Source: Lentilactobacillus fungorum (GTDB lineage Bacteria > Bacillota > Bacilli > Lactobacillales > Lactobacillaceae). From it: 64,000 bases of DNA. Location of the stretch: NCBI RefSeq assembly GCF_016860605.1, contig NZ_BNJR01000017.1, positions 124,001 through 188,000 on the forward strand. The letters are read 5' to 3'. Of this stretch, positions 26,269 to 36,120 are shown one piece after another; the first letter of the stretch is position 1, and every line of letters begins with the position of its first letter. A program made the translations under genes and the position numbers. Under the pieces are notes generated by a model. It was not told the origin of the DNA, did not search any database, and was given only the letters and a program-made list of their open reading frames with translations.

Positions 26269-29200
26269 ATGCAAACCGGAACTTATTTGAGGAGACGTTC
26301 GTCTAAATTATCTATTTTTTTGATGTACACAGCAGCTTTTTTGCTAATCTGCCTATTAACTTATACGATTCCCTGGTTGGCTGGTAAAACTTTAATTTGG
26401 AACGTAGATGGGATCGCCCAACATTTCCCTATCTTGGCACAATTTCAGGCGATTCTGCAGGGCAGGGTTCACCAATCATTGTTTGGGTGGTCTTGGAATC
26501 TTGGTGCTGGCGCCGATCAACTCACGACATTTGCCTTCTATGTTATTGGTGACCCATTTAGTTACTTAATTGCCTTATTTCCTGCCCGTCAACTAGAATT
26601 TGGTTATCAAGTTCTCATTATATTACGCCTATACTGTGTCGGCGTAGCCTTTCTCGCCTGGGCCAATGAGCGTTCATTTAGCCGTCATAGCAAACTGATT
26701 GGCACCCTTATTTACACATTTTCTGGTTACAACTTTTACGTTTCAATGCACCACCCATTCTTCTTGTTGCCGATGATGCTGTTTCCACTTCTTGCAATGG
26801 GGGTTGAAAAGGTGCTTCATCGGCAGAACTGGCTACCGCTGGCAATTGCGATTGGTTTAACGCTCATCAGTAACTTTTACTTTGCTTACATGCTGGCACT
26901 TGGCACGTTTGTTTACTTACTAACCAGATACTTACATATTGCTCACACGGCCCAATTACCATTGAAAAAAATCATCTATTGTCTTGCCCAAGCCATTATA
27001 ACTGGGCTATTAATGGCGAGCGTGATTCTAGTTCCTACCTTACTTACAGTCTTTCAATCAACTCGCATTGCCTATCACGCAAAATTTGCAAATGGTTTGC
27101 TGCTCTACCCAATAAAATATTACCTAGCTATCCCAAACCAATTGATGACCAGCACCACCACCAAAGATTACTGGTTAGTTCTCAACCTTTGTGGACTTGT
27201 CTTTCTGGCAGCCATCTATGTCCTTCGCCATTTCAAAAAATACCGATCATTGGCAATCATTCTGGTTTTGATTATCATCGGCATGCTTTTGCCACAGATT
27301 AGCGCGACTACCAATGGGCTATCAACCCCGTCAAATCGGTGGTTGTTTTTAGCGGTCCTTCCTTTTTCCTTGGCCACGATGATTTTAGTCGATCAGTTGG
27401 CAAAACTATCAAGGGGCGACCTGATCTGGCTCCTTGGCGCGTTTGTGATGTTAATCAGTCTTGTTTGGATAACTAAGGGATTTACCCTTAACTTGCCGCA
27501 AAATGATTTGATTGCTTATGGATTTGCGGGCTGCTTTTTACTTTTATTTGCTTGTCAAGTGCCCCTTCGACTATCTCCTAGAACCGTCGCGGTCATCTTA
27601 AGCAGCCTGGTCATTGTCAATCTCATCAGCAATGGTCAAGGATGGTTTAGTCCAAACAACAGTAAAAATATCAACGCTAACGTTGCCGTCGGTGCCGCTT
27701 CCCAATGGCTTAACAAATATTACGATGGCGCCCAGGCTAAGCTCCCCACTCAAGGCGGCTTTTATCGAACCACGACCAGTCAACGTTATTATTCTCACCG
27801 AACGGCCGGTAATAATATTCCTATGGTCCTCGGCACTCATGATCTCGGCGCTTACTACTCAATTCAAAACGGCTATGTTTATCGATTCAGCCGATCACTT
27901 AATGATTCTCAGGCGGTCGTTAACTCTGTTTTGGGTGAAGGCGATGGGCGAACAACCTTGTTAAACCAATTAGGTGTTCGCTACATGTTTACCAAAACAG
28001 ATATCGTCAAACGCCCCCAAGCAATCCCCTATGGGTATCACTTTGTGCGCAAAAATGGCCGCATTGTCGATTTTCCAGAACAGCCAGTCAGCGGGCTCAG
28101 TAATCATTCTGGCACGGTTCTTTTAAAAAACAATCTGGCATTGCCACTGGTATATACCCAAAACCAGGCAATCACGGCTTCGACTTATCATCATTTATCG
28201 CCACTCGAACGTGAGCAATCCCTGCTTCAAGGAGCTCAAATTAACCAATCCGTTTCGGGGATTAAATCTATTCAGCCCAAAGTAACCACCCAACCGGTTC
28301 AATATTCGGTTCAATTGTTTGATCAACACCTTGTTGATACCCCGGTCAAAGCCGTCTTATCGCGACTACGACTTTCCCCAAATAGCCGTTATCGTGCGAC
28401 CGCCAAAAAGTATCGGACGACGCTGCCAAAGCGTAAAATTGCTATCTGGGAAAAGGCTACCGGTGTCAATCCCAATGGTAAACCGCTTCAGGCTGTTTTG
28501 GCCAAAAATAAAGCCGTCATCGCTCGCAATCAACGCTTTAATCATACCGGTCTTCATATGATGGACAGCGATGCTCAGGGCCGTCATTTGGCTTATCGGC
28601 TAACAATCAATCAACCCAAAAAGGCTCAAAACAGCGAGCTATATCTGGTTATTAATGGTATTGACAAAGGCTGTCATACTGCGATGGATCGCCTTAACAG
28701 TTTACGGGCCGATTCAATTATCGATGGAACCCCCGTTTCAAAATTAGCTAAAATCAATCGTTTAAGGACCGCCATTCAGCAACCAGACCTCGGTGGCTAT
28801 ACGGTGGCCATTACCTCGCCAATCAATTTTGCCTATTTCCGGCAATTACCGATGAATAATCTATCAGATTACGAAGATCGCCAACAGGTGGTTGTCAATT
28901 TAGGTTATGCTAATCAACCGCGAAAATCATTAGTCCTCCGATTTAAAGGCGTTAAACAGCTGCATTTTGATCAAGTCAAGCTCATCGCCGTTCCATTTAA
29001 CCGCCAGTATAATCAACAAATCCATCGACTCCAGCAAGCCGGGCTGCAACGCCAAACAGTTACCAACAACGCCATTAGCGGCGAGACCAACGCTGTCAAT
29101 CAAAGTCGGCTATTAACAACCTCGATTCCCTATTCAACCGGCTGGCACTTAAAAATTGATGGCCACCCTGCCAACACTTTTATTGTCAACCAAGGCTTCG

Positions 29201-29376
29201 TTGGCGCCAAGATTCCGGCTGGCCGCCACTTTATTCAGCTGCATTATCAAACGCCCGGACTATCACTTGGCATCAAATTAACCATCATTGGCTTAATTTG
29301 GCTCACCGGCTTTGCAATTGCGGCCGGCATCAAGTTTCTTTTGAATAGACGTCGCCTTCATAAGATTAATCAGTAA
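26269..29376 (+). CDS. yfhO: YfhO-family membrane glycosyltransferase
   Basis: Large polytopic protein of 1035 residues. It has about a dozen hydrophobic helices in the first 480 residues, a soluble extracellular-type region from about 480 to 1000, and a final helix (LGIKLTIIGLIWLTGFAIAA) with a basic tail. An early acidic motif IWNVDGIAQHF in the first extracytoplasmic loop and FYFAYM fit the YfhO family of GT-C-fold enzymes, which use lipid-linked sugars; Bacillus and Listeria members glycosylate lipoteichoic or wall teichoic acid. The acceptor here is unknown. GAGGAGG precedes the ATG. Single gene ended by a strong terminator. Confidence 0.87.
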   Translation: MQTGTYLRRRSSKLSIFLMYTAAFLLICLLTYTIPWLAGKTLIWNVDGIAQHFPILAQFQAILQGRVHQSLFGWSWNLGAGADQLTTFAFYVIGDPFSYLIALFPARQLEFGYQVLIILRLYCVGVAFLAWANERSFSRHSKLIGTLIYTFSGYNFYVSMHHPFFLLPMMLFPLLAMGVEKVLHRQNWLPLAIAIGLTLISNFYFAYMLALGTFVYLLTRYLHIAHTAQLPLKKIIYCLAQAIITGLLMASVILVPTLLTVFQSTRIAYHAKFANGLLLYPIKYYLAIPNQLMTSTTTKDYWLVLNLCGLVFLAAIYVLRHFKKYRSLAIILVLIIIGMLLPQISATTNGLSTPSNRWLFLAVLPFSLATMILVDQLAKLSRGDLIWLLGAFVMLISLVWITKGFTLNLPQNDLIAYGFAGCFLLLFACQVPLRLSPRTVAVILSSLVIVNLISNGQGWFSPNNSKNINANVAVGAASQWLNKYYDGAQAKLPTQGGFYRTTTSQRYYSHRTAGNNIPMVLGTHDLGAYYSIQNGYVYRFSRSLNDSQAVVNSVLGEGDGRTTLLNQLGVRYMFTKTDIVKRPQAIPYGYHFVRKNGRIVDFPEQPVSGLSNHSGTVLLKNNLALPLVYTQNQAITASTYHHLSPLEREQSLLQGAQINQSVSGIKSIQPKVTTQPVQYSVQLFDQHLVDTPVKAVLSRLRLSPNSRYRATAKKYRTTLPKRKIAIWEKATGVNPNGKPLQAVLAKNKAVIARNQRFNHTGLHMMDSDAQGRHLAYRLTINQPKKAQNSELYLVINGIDKGCHTAMDRLNSLRADSIIDGTPVSKLAKINRLRTAIQQPDLGGYTVAITSPINFAYFRQLPMNNLSDYEDRQQVVVNLGYANQPRKSLVLRFKGVKQLHFDQVKLIAVPFNRQYNQQIHRLQQAGLQRQTVTNNAISGETNAVNQSRLLTTSIPYSTGWHLKIDGHPANTFIVNQGFVGAKIPAGRHFIQLHYQTPGLSLGIKLTIIGLIWLTGFAIAAGIKFLLNRRRLHKINQ

Positions 29377-29598
29377 GAAAATCAGTCAATCCGTTAACCC
29401 CGATAGGAAACCGTTGTTTATAACATCTCTTTTTTGTGATCGCCAAGTAAACTGACTAAACCGTTCCAACCATTATCCATGGGGTGCCTAAAATCGGGCT
29501 ATCCACTCTTGTAAATGCAATCTGGATTATCGCTAACATTCAAAAAAAATATACCAGCCACAGTGAGCGCCTGATTTACGCGCTAACCAGCTGATCGG

Positions 29599-29663
29599 AA
29601 ATGAAACAAATCGCGCCACCACTCCAAGATCGGAAATGGTGACGCGATTTGTTTCATTTTTTT
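29599..29663. terminator. Bidirectional terminator between yfhO and argR
   Basis: AAATGAAACAAATCGCG pairs perfectly with CGCGATTTGTTTCATTT, followed by TTT; the rest of 29377-29749 has no gene. Just before it, AGTGAGCG...GCGCTAACCAGCTG (29565-29596) looks like a scrap of the palindromic repeat family. Confidence 0.8.
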
Positions 29664-29749
29664 GGGGGGGCATACTATCTCCCCCTTTGAAATTAAAATC
29701 GCAGTTGCAAAGTGCTTAATCGATTGGCCTGGCAACTGTCCGTATACCG

Positions 29750-30232
29750 TTAATCATGCAAAGAAGATACCAATAAATCCGGATTCGAATGTTTGGTGAA
29801 TAAATCATTAATCCGCTTGGCAGCCTCTATTGACGGGCTAAAAAGGACGATAGTATCATAGCCGGCCAACGTACCAGCTACATCGTCTAAATGCAAATCA
29901 TCTACAACCGCCGCCAAAGGATTGGCATAGCTTGGTTGGGTGTGAATCACATTGATAAATTGAATCTGACGAATATCAGTTACCGTCCCATTAATCATTC
30001 GATACATGCGTTCCAATTCATTTTGATTTCCCGACTTAAAAATCATGTAACGAGAATTCCCAGAACTATCCGGTTGTTTGACAATTTGCATCTCGCGAAT
30101 ATCCCGAGACAGCGTTGCTTGAGTGACATTAATGCCGGAAAGCTTTAATTTTGCCATTAATTCATCCTGCGTTGTAATGGTGTATTGGTTAATAATTTGC
30201 TCAATTTTAGATTGCCGAGCTTCCTTTTTCAT
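29750..30232 (-). CDS. argR: ArgR-family arginine-responsive regulator
   Basis: DNA-binding hexamer-type regulator of arginine metabolism, 160 residues. The N-terminal winged helix reads RQSKIEQIINQYTITTQDEL and VTQATLSRDIREM; the C-terminal oligomerisation and arginine-binding domain includes LAAVVDDLHLDDVAGTLAGYDTIVLF, which has the GTxAGxDT-like core of ArgR. The ATG at 30232 gives the usual length; the frame extends upstream but without ribosome site. LAB often have two paralogues (ArgR and AhrC or ArcR types) that act together; proximity to arcABC suggests control of that cluster. Confidence 0.92.
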   Translation of the reverse strand: MKKEARQSKIEQIINQYTITTQDELMAKLKLSGINVTQATLSRDIREMQIVKQPDSSGNSRYMIFKSGNQNELERMYRMINGTVTDIRQIQFINVIHTQPSYANPLAAVVDDLHLDDVAGTLAGYDTIVLFSPSIEAAKRINDLFTKHSNPDLLVSSLHD

Positions 30233-30384
30233 CGAAGTCCATCCCTTCCACAAGGCCATAACTATTAAGCTATCGCCCTTTGCAAACTTGTTTAAATATT
30301 CAGTAATCACCAAGTCATTTGCATAACACTATCATAACAAATAATAATACAAAGAGCGCCTTTTTGCGAAAATTTGGTATGAAA

Positions 30385-30490
30385 AGTGAGCCAAGCGTTT
30401 AAGAACTGAAACATCAGCCGCTGCCTACCAAAAGCTTGGGATTTTTGTCAGAAGTACTCACATAGCGGCTTCTAACTGGCACAATCACCT
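30385..30490 (+). repeat. Decayed palindromic repeat upstream of argR
   Basis: Left end AGTGAGCCAAGCGTTTAAGAA, apical remnant AAAGCTTGGGATTTTT, and a right part GCGGCTTCTAACTGGC. The order matches the full copies elsewhere but much of the pairing is lost; GCCA/TGGC still pair at the base. Confidence 0.5.
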
Positions 30491-30566
30491 CCCCCTCCTA
30501 TAACAATCGGGAGAAACTTTTCACTTACTCGCAAAAACACTAACCGAATTTATCAATTCAGCCATC

Positions 30567-30597
30567 GAAAAAAGGCAGCGCAAACTAGCACCGCCCA
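30567..30597 (-). terminator. Terminator of the GH65 phosphorylase gene
   Basis: Minus-strand GGCGGTGC and GCGCTGCC pair with two wobbles, followed by TTTTTT, about 20 bases past the stop codon. Confidence 0.7.
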
Positions 30598-30617
30598 TTG
30601 AAAAATTAAACTTCGAC

Positions 30618-32930
30618 TTAATATTTACAGATTTTCTGGGGAGCTTCTGAAGATACTTTGACCTTCTTATCGTATATGGATAAAGTCAGCCCTTTGCCGC
30701 TCATCAATTCAACTTCTACTTGGTCTTGATAAATTGTAAACAATAGCTCGTTATGATGCAGCTGGAGCTTAAATTTCAAACAGTTCCACGCATCTGGTAA
30801 ATGGGGTTCTAGCGAAAAATGATCGGCATTATTCACAATCCCGGCAAATCCATAGACAATCCCTGACCAAGCCGCTCCCAAACTACCGGCATGAATGCCA
30901 TTTTTGGTATTATGATGCAAATCAATTAGATCCGTTTTGACCGCCTGGGAGAAGAAATCATAGGCCTGTTGATCACGATCAATCCGGGCAGCGACAATTG
31001 AATAGATGGCTTTTGAAAGACTGGAATCATGAGTCGTGATTGGTTCATAAAAGTCGTAGTCAGCCTTTAATTGTTCCTTTGTATTTCCTTGGGGGAACAT
31101 GTAATCGACCATGATCGTATCGGCTTGCTTGTTAACCTGCGCGCGGTACAGCATTAATGGATGGAAGTGCAATAATAGCGGAAACATGCTTTGGTCAATC
31201 GCGTCAATATCCATTCGCGGCAACTGTTCAAAATTTTGGAACTGTAACTTCACATTTCGCTTCTGATCGTAAGGTAAGTACATCAGGTCTGCTGCTTCCT
31301 GCATATCTTCAAGCTCTTCTGCAGTTACATTAAGTTGAATTGAAATATCCGTATCATTAAACAACTTGGCATATTTCACCGCCAGCCGCAAATTGAACTG
31401 GGCCATCACATTAGTATAATAATTATTATTAACAAGGGCGCTATATTCATCCGGCCCGGTTACCCGATTAATGACAAAATGACGTTCACCATCGATTTCA
31501 GCAAAGTTGCCATATTGCATCCAAAATCTAGCTGTTTCCAAAATAATCTCAAAGCCATAATTTTTTAAAAAATCTTCATCGTTTGTAATCGTGTAATACT
31601 GCTCAACCGCAAAGGCAATATCAGCGTTAATATGAAACTGAGCCATCCCAGCCAGCCAATATGAGCTAGACTCAAATCCATTAATCGTTCGCCACGGATA
31701 CATTGCGCCCTTGGCAAGACCAAAGTCACTTGCCTGCTCTTTAGCCATTTGCAATGTATGATACCTAAACATTAACAATTTTTTAGCAATTGCTGGTTCA
31801 GTGTAAACAAAAAATGGCAGCATGAAAATTTCTGTATCCCAAAAGAACTGACCGCCATAGCCGTTGCCAGTCAACCCCTTAGCGGGAATACTGGTAAACT
31901 CGTCTCTTCCGGCTGACTGGTTAAGCTCAAACAAGTTGAATCGAATACAGGATTGAATAACCGGATCGCCATCGATTTTAACGTCACTATGCAGCCAAAA
32001 GGTCTGCCAAACTTGGGCAGAAGCCATTAATTCAGCATTAAAGGTTGTGTTGCGAATAAAATTATCTAATGAAGCTAAATATTGATCCGCATACATTCTG
32101 GCATTTACTAAGGGATGAATATTACCAATTGAAAATAAAAATTCAAATTCTTTTTGGCTACCTGGTTTGGCGTGGTATTGGCTACGATAACCATAGTGAC
32201 GATTAGCGTCTTCAAAATAGTCAATAGCTGGATTGGAATCCGTTGGCGTTCCGGCTTGAAAGGTTAAAATTACCCCTTGCTGGCTTCGAAAGGTCGTGAC
32301 CAAATAACTCGGCTGGCCATTATCAGGAAGAAAGTCCAATTGCATTTGGCCGACATCCTGATTAACCCGCACATCGTCTGCTTGCGCATGGGTGGCCTGA
32401 TTTACGTAATCATGAACCTTGATGAGCTCAATATCACCTTCAAAATTAGTCGGGATAATCGAATATTTGACACCGTATACATTCTGCTTGCTCAAGCTCG
32501 CAAAGCTTTCAACAACTAGATTAAAATTGCGGTTTTCCGGCGTTGTGACGCTAAACAGTTCATGAACCAGTCCCGTTTGCATATCCAAGTTTTTATCAAT
32601 ATTTTCAACTCGAAAGTGATCAACCGCCGAATCCTCGTTATCAACCTTGATTCGAATAAATCGGGGATCAAATAATCGGTTGATCACTTGATCATTATCA
32701 GGATAGCCGCGATACTTTTCTCCATAAGAAACTTCATTGTAATCAAAAAAACCATTAATAAAGAGACCGGGAGAGCCAATATAGTCAAGGTTATTGCCCT
32801 GAAGGGGATTGGAGTCCCGCACACCAATATGGCCGTTGCCGACATTATAAATTGTTTCAAGAAATAGTGGATCTTTGTTTTTTAGGTTCTGCAAATGAAT
32901 TTGAAATTCCGGTGATTGTTCAATTCTCAT
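30618..32930 (-). CDS. GH65 disaccharide phosphorylase (maltose phosphorylase type)
   Basis: Inverting glycoside phosphorylase of 770 residues that would split an alpha-glucoside with phosphate to beta-glucose 1-phosphate and a sugar. Visible are an N-terminal beta-sandwich domain beginning ETIYNVGNGHIGVRDS, the (alpha/alpha)6 barrel with FFWDTEIFMLPFF near residue 355 and the general acid in VTGPDEY near residue 490, the phosphate-site HAGSLGAAW and a C-terminal beta domain. Maltose, trehalose, kojibiose and nigerose enzymes share this plan, so the substrate stays open. No beta-phosphoglucomutase or sugar transporter is adjacent, which is unusual. GAGGAGG precedes the ATG and borders a decayed repeat. 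Confidence 0.88.
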   Translation of the reverse strand: MRIEQSPEFQIHLQNLKNKDPLFLETIYNVGNGHIGVRDSNPLQGNNLDYIGSPGLFINGFFDYNEVSYGEKYRGYPDNDQVINRLFDPRFIRIKVDNEDSAVDHFRVENIDKNLDMQTGLVHELFSVTTPENRNFNLVVESFASLSKQNVYGVKYSIIPTNFEGDIELIKVHDYVNQATHAQADDVRVNQDVGQMQLDFLPDNGQPSYLVTTFRSQQGVILTFQAGTPTDSNPAIDYFEDANRHYGYRSQYHAKPGSQKEFEFLFSIGNIHPLVNARMYADQYLASLDNFIRNTTFNAELMASAQVWQTFWLHSDVKIDGDPVIQSCIRFNLFELNQSAGRDEFTSIPAKGLTGNGYGGQFFWDTEIFMLPFFVYTEPAIAKKLLMFRYHTLQMAKEQASDFGLAKGAMYPWRTINGFESSSYWLAGMAQFHINADIAFAVEQYYTITNDEDFLKNYGFEIILETARFWMQYGNFAEIDGERHFVINRVTGPDEYSALVNNNYYTNVMAQFNLRLAVKYAKLFNDTDISIQLNVTAEELEDMQEAADLMYLPYDQKRNVKLQFQNFEQLPRMDIDAIDQSMFPLLLHFHPLMLYRAQVNKQADTIMVDYMFPQGNTKEQLKADYDFYEPITTHDSSLSKAIYSIVAARIDRDQQAYDFFSQAVKTDLIDLHHNTKNGIHAGSLGAAWSGIVYGFAGIVNNADHFSLEPHLPDAWNCLKFKLQLHHNELLFTIYQDQVEVELMSGKGLTLSIYDKKVKVSSEAPQKICKY

Positions 32931-32947
32931 TTGATGTCCTCCTCAAA

Positions 32948-33053
32948 AGTGAGCAAAGAAAAGCGATTAGAAGCTGCTCGGTAAGTTTAGGGGCAGCTTT
33001 TTGAATACGGGCAAAATGCTTTCTGGGCTACCTAACGCATGAGCCCCTACATT
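32948..33053 (+). repeat. Decayed palindromic repeat upstream of the GH65 gene
   Basis: Starts AGTGAGCAAAGAAAAGCGATTAGAAGC, close to the left end of the family, directly beside the GAGGAGG of the phosphorylase gene. The right side is degenerate; TAGGGGC/GCCCCTA still pair. The rest of 33054-33388 is AT-rich and must hold the divergent promoters; TATAAT at 33331-33336 is a plausible -10 for the LysR gene. Confidence 0.45.
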
Positions 33054-33388
33054 TTGACCATTACTTGCTATAATCGTTATAAACTTCGCCTGAGATAATT
33101 TTACCATCTTACTTAATCCATAGTGAGCTTTTAATATGTCAAAACATTTATATCTAGATGATTAACGAATTGATTACTAAGTTATACAATTGTTAAGAAT
33201 TATTTAATACACCAGCGAAAAGATGAACACCCTTTACCGGTCAATTACGAATTGGTATACTTAACTGTAGCATCATAAAGATAGATTATTCGGTGTAAGT
33301 CATAATTCATGCATATATTACTGGAATATCCTATAATCTGTTTGTCGGATAACATTTTGATGAGGGGTCCCAAAGGAGAATAAGCATT

Positions 33389-34321
33389 ATGAACAGCAAA
33401 TTACTTTCGTTTCTTGAAGAGATAAAGGCACAAGGAAATATGTCAAAGGCCGCCCAAGCATTATTCGTTACTCAGCCGTATATTAGCCGGGTTATTAAAA
33501 ACGCGGAAGTCAATTTCGGCGTTAAATTAATCGATCGATCGTCTCATCCAATCCAGCTAACATATGCTGGTGATCGGCTTCTGGCTTATTTGCAGGAGGA
33601 AAACCGATTACGATCGAACCTTGATCGTGAGATGACTCATCTTTCCCAGTTTAAATATGGTCATTTAACGATTGCCTCTAATGAGGTTGTTACCAATGAT
33701 TTATATAAGCCGGTATTAGTACGTTTCTATAATAAGTATCCAAATATTCACGCTCAAATTACGCGGATGACCAGTCGGGATGCAGAAAAGCGCCTTTTGT
33801 CCGGTACGCTCGACTTCTTTATCGGCCACGCATTGCAAAGCCATAAAGTTGACTACCAGCCAGCCGCACACTTACCATTAGTTTTGATTATCCCCAAGAC
33901 ATCCAAATTGTTTGTGCCAAGACAACTTTATACAAACTATGAAGACTTGGATCTCACCAAACTCTCTGGCGAATCATTTATTGGTACACCACAAGAGGAT
34001 AACTATCAGCGACTTATTAATAGTTACTTTAGTGACGTGGGGATCACCCCGGAATATAGTATTGAAGTTCCCGATTTGCATTTGGCATCCGACCTCGCAA
34101 TCGAACACGTTGGCGCAATTGTAACACCTGAACCCTTTGCTGGCGAGCAACGTTTAACAAACGAGCAAAAAGCTGGCATCAATATTGTTAAGATTCCGAC
34201 AGATGTTCTAACAGCTGACTTTGGGATTTCTTACATTAAGAATAAGCAAACCTCAGAGCCAGTCACCGACTTGCTTGACATTATCACGGAGTATGTTGAT
34301 GAATACACGCCAAAAAGGTAA
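33389..34321 (+). CDS. LysR-family transcriptional regulator
   Basis: Regulator of 310 residues with an N-terminal winged helix (NMSKAAQALFVTQPYISRVIKNAE, residues about 18-41) and a type 2 periplasmic-binding-protein-like effector domain beginning near residue 90 (GHLTIASNEVVTNDLY). It is divergent from the GH65 gene and convergent with the purine permease; LysR proteins usually control a divergent neighbour, which would make the phosphorylase a candidate target, but the 458-base gap weakens that. AAAGGAG lies ten bases before the ATG. Confidence 0.88.
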   Translation: MNSKLLSFLEEIKAQGNMSKAAQALFVTQPYISRVIKNAEVNFGVKLIDRSSHPIQLTYAGDRLLAYLQEENRLRSNLDREMTHLSQFKYGHLTIASNEVVTNDLYKPVLVRFYNKYPNIHAQITRMTSRDAEKRLLSGTLDFFIGHALQSHKVDYQPAAHLPLVLIIPKTSKLFVPRQLYTNYEDLDLTKLSGESFIGTPQEDNYQRLINSYFSDVGITPEYSIEVPDLHLASDLAIEHVGAIVTPEPFAGEQRLTNEQKAGINIVKIPTDVLTADFGISYIKNKQTSEPVTDLLDIITEYVDEYTPKR

Positions 34322-34354
34322 CCGACAATGAGTGACGGATCAATTCTGCTACCT

Positions 34355-34405
34355 AAAAGAGCCCCCAATCAAATCCTAATCGGAATTTGATTGAGGGCCT
34401 CTTTT
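34355..34405. terminator. Bidirectional terminator between LysR gene and permease gene
   Basis: AAAAGAGCCCCCAATCAAAT pairs with ATTTGATTGAGGGCCTCTTTT with few mismatches; T-runs on both strands. Confidence 0.85.
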
Positions 34406-34417
34406 ATTGATTAAAAA

Positions 34418-35722
34418 CTACTCTTCGACCTTGTCCTTTAACCCCGTATGATTTAACAGGATATTCAAGATAACGGCCGTAAAACTACCAACAACCATGC
34501 CATTACTCATAATAACTTGAACCGTTGCTGGTAAATACTGAAATAGTGCCGGTTGAGTCGTGACACCCAGGCCCAGCCCCACAGAGATCGCGATAATTAG
34601 TAAGTTCTTATTATTTAGTTTAACTTGGGAAAGCATCTTAATTCCCTGAGCACCTACCATCCCAAACATCACGAGCATAGCACCGCCTAAAACGGAAGCT
34701 GGAATTAAGGTTGCAATTGCACCAAACTTTGGAATCAGCCCTAAAATCATAAGCATAAATGCCGAATAATAAATTGGCGTCAGCTTTTTGATCCCTGACA
34801 ATTGCACAATTCCAACGTTTTGCGAAAAAGTTGAGTAAGGAAAGGTATTAAAAACCCCGCCAAGAATGGCCGCGATTCCTTCAGAACGATAACCATGCTC
34901 AAGATCCCGATCAGCTAACTTTCTGCCTGTAATATCGCTTAAAGCAAAGTAGACGCCCGTCGATTCAATCATACACGTAAAAGCTGCTAAAATTAGCGTC
35001 GCAATCGATGACCATTCAAACTTAGGGGTCCCAAAATAGAAGAACTGCGGTAATTGAGCCCAGTGTGCTTGTCCAACCGCCCCAAAATCAATCGTTCCCA
35101 TCAAGATTGCCACGATGGTGCCAACTAAAATACCAATTAAAATTGAAATTTGCTTTATAAATCCCTTTGCCCAAATATTTAGCACAATAATAATCAAAGC
35201 GGTAAAGAAGCCTAAAAACAAATGGGTGGGATCGCCAAAACTTTTGGCAGTCGTATCGCCGCCACCAATATTTTGAAAGGCAACTGGCATTAACGTAAAC
35301 CCGATTAATGTGATTAGTGAGCCGGTAACGACCAGTGGGAAATACTTTCTCATATGAGCAAATGGCTTGGCAATCAAAATAATAAATAATCCTGCAACAA
35401 TGATGCCACCATACATGTAACCCAAGCCAAAATTCTTCCCAATCGATTGCAAAGGCGCAACGTACTCAACCGCGCACCCCAACACCACTGGTAAGCCAAT
35501 CCCGGTAATAGGGGTTCGACGAATTTGCAGCAGCGTTGCCACCCCACACATAAAGATATCCATTGAAACCAAGTAGGTCATTTGGGCCGCGTTAAATTTC
35601 AAAGCGCCACCGATTAGCAATGGGACTAAAATGTCACCCGAGTACATAGCCAGCAAATGCTGAAAGCCGAGGATGGCGTTCTTAACTGGTGATTTCTCGG
35701 CCGAAACAGAAACATTATTCAT
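34418..35722 (-). CDS. pbuX: NCS2-family xanthine/uracil permease
   Basis: Proton-coupled nucleobase transporter of 434 residues with about 14 membrane segments. The family motifs are visible: QHLLAMYSGDILVPLL in helix 1, the helix-8 acidic signature FTCMIESTGVYFALS near residue 235, and NTFPYSTFSQNVG near residue 280. The latter motif and the F/Q pattern favour xanthine permease (PbuX) over uracil permease, but substrate is inference. GGGAG precedes the ATG. The promoter overlaps an inverted repeat and a PurR-box-like sequence. Confidence 0.85.
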   Translation of the reverse strand: MNNVSVSAEKSPVKNAILGFQHLLAMYSGDILVPLLIGGALKFNAAQMTYLVSMDIFMCGVATLLQIRRTPITGIGLPVVLGCAVEYVAPLQSIGKNFGLGYMYGGIIVAGLFIILIAKPFAHMRKYFPLVVTGSLITLIGFTLMPVAFQNIGGGDTTAKSFGDPTHLFLGFFTALIIIVLNIWAKGFIKQISILIGILVGTIVAILMGTIDFGAVGQAHWAQLPQFFYFGTPKFEWSSIATLILAAFTCMIESTGVYFALSDITGRKLADRDLEHGYRSEGIAAILGGVFNTFPYSTFSQNVGIVQLSGIKKLTPIYYSAFMLMILGLIPKFGAIATLIPASVLGGAMLVMFGMVGAQGIKMLSQVKLNNKNLLIIAISVGLGLGVTTQPALFQYLPATVQVIMSNGMVVGSFTAVILNILLNHTGLKDKVEE

Positions 35723-35737
35723 GATATTCTCCCTTTT

Positions 35738-35807
35738 ATTCGTGTTTAACGTAATATTGTCATACTAACACGAATGAATTTGAAAAACAATTTAAATTCC
35801 GAATAAT
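35738..35807 (-). promoter_or_regulatory. Promoter and candidate operator of the nucleobase permease gene
   Basis: Minus-strand TTGTTT and TAGTAT lie 17 bases apart (35790-35762). An inverted repeat ATTCGTGTT...AACACGAAT (35738-35746 and 35767-35775) overlaps the -10. AATTCCGAATAAT at 35795-35807 matches the PurR box AWWWCCGAACWWT in 12 of 13 positions. PurR control of pbuX is known in other Firmicutes. No purine riboswitch was seen. Confidence 0.45.
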
Positions 35808-35954
35808 AGTGTTCACATCATTATCTTTCTTGAATGGTTGTTACCTTTTGGTTGGTTAACTATATGAAGGCAATAACTGATATGCAAGTAACCAATAAAA
35901 CACTAATTGATTTTCGAGAGCGTTTCCATTGATTATCATAATAAAAATACCGAT

Positions 35955-36009
35955 ATTAAACGTTTTCATAGGTGTTTTCACTTGACTTATTTTGGAAAGA
36001 AGCTAAACT
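35955..36009 (+). promoter_or_regulatory. Promoter with near-perfect cre for the small gene at 36121
   Basis: TTGACT (35982-35987) and TAAACT (36004-36009) are 16 bases apart. ATTAAACGTTTTCA at 35955-35968, read on the minus strand, matches the cre consensus in 13 of 14 positions; a weaker one (11 of 14) is at 35915-35928. Confidence 0.55.
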
Positions 36010-36120
36010 AATTAACAGTAAAGGGGTTTAGATTTCGGAATACTGACATATCAGTTAACGAAGTTATCACTAAACTGCCTCAATTTGAAGTTAGTCAATC
36101 AGCAAAAAGGAGATCCTAAT

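Noticed and set aside
26979-28587. Several 70-116 codon frames within the YfhO gene on both strands
   Set aside because: Shadows of the 1035-codon gene without start signals or plausible composition.
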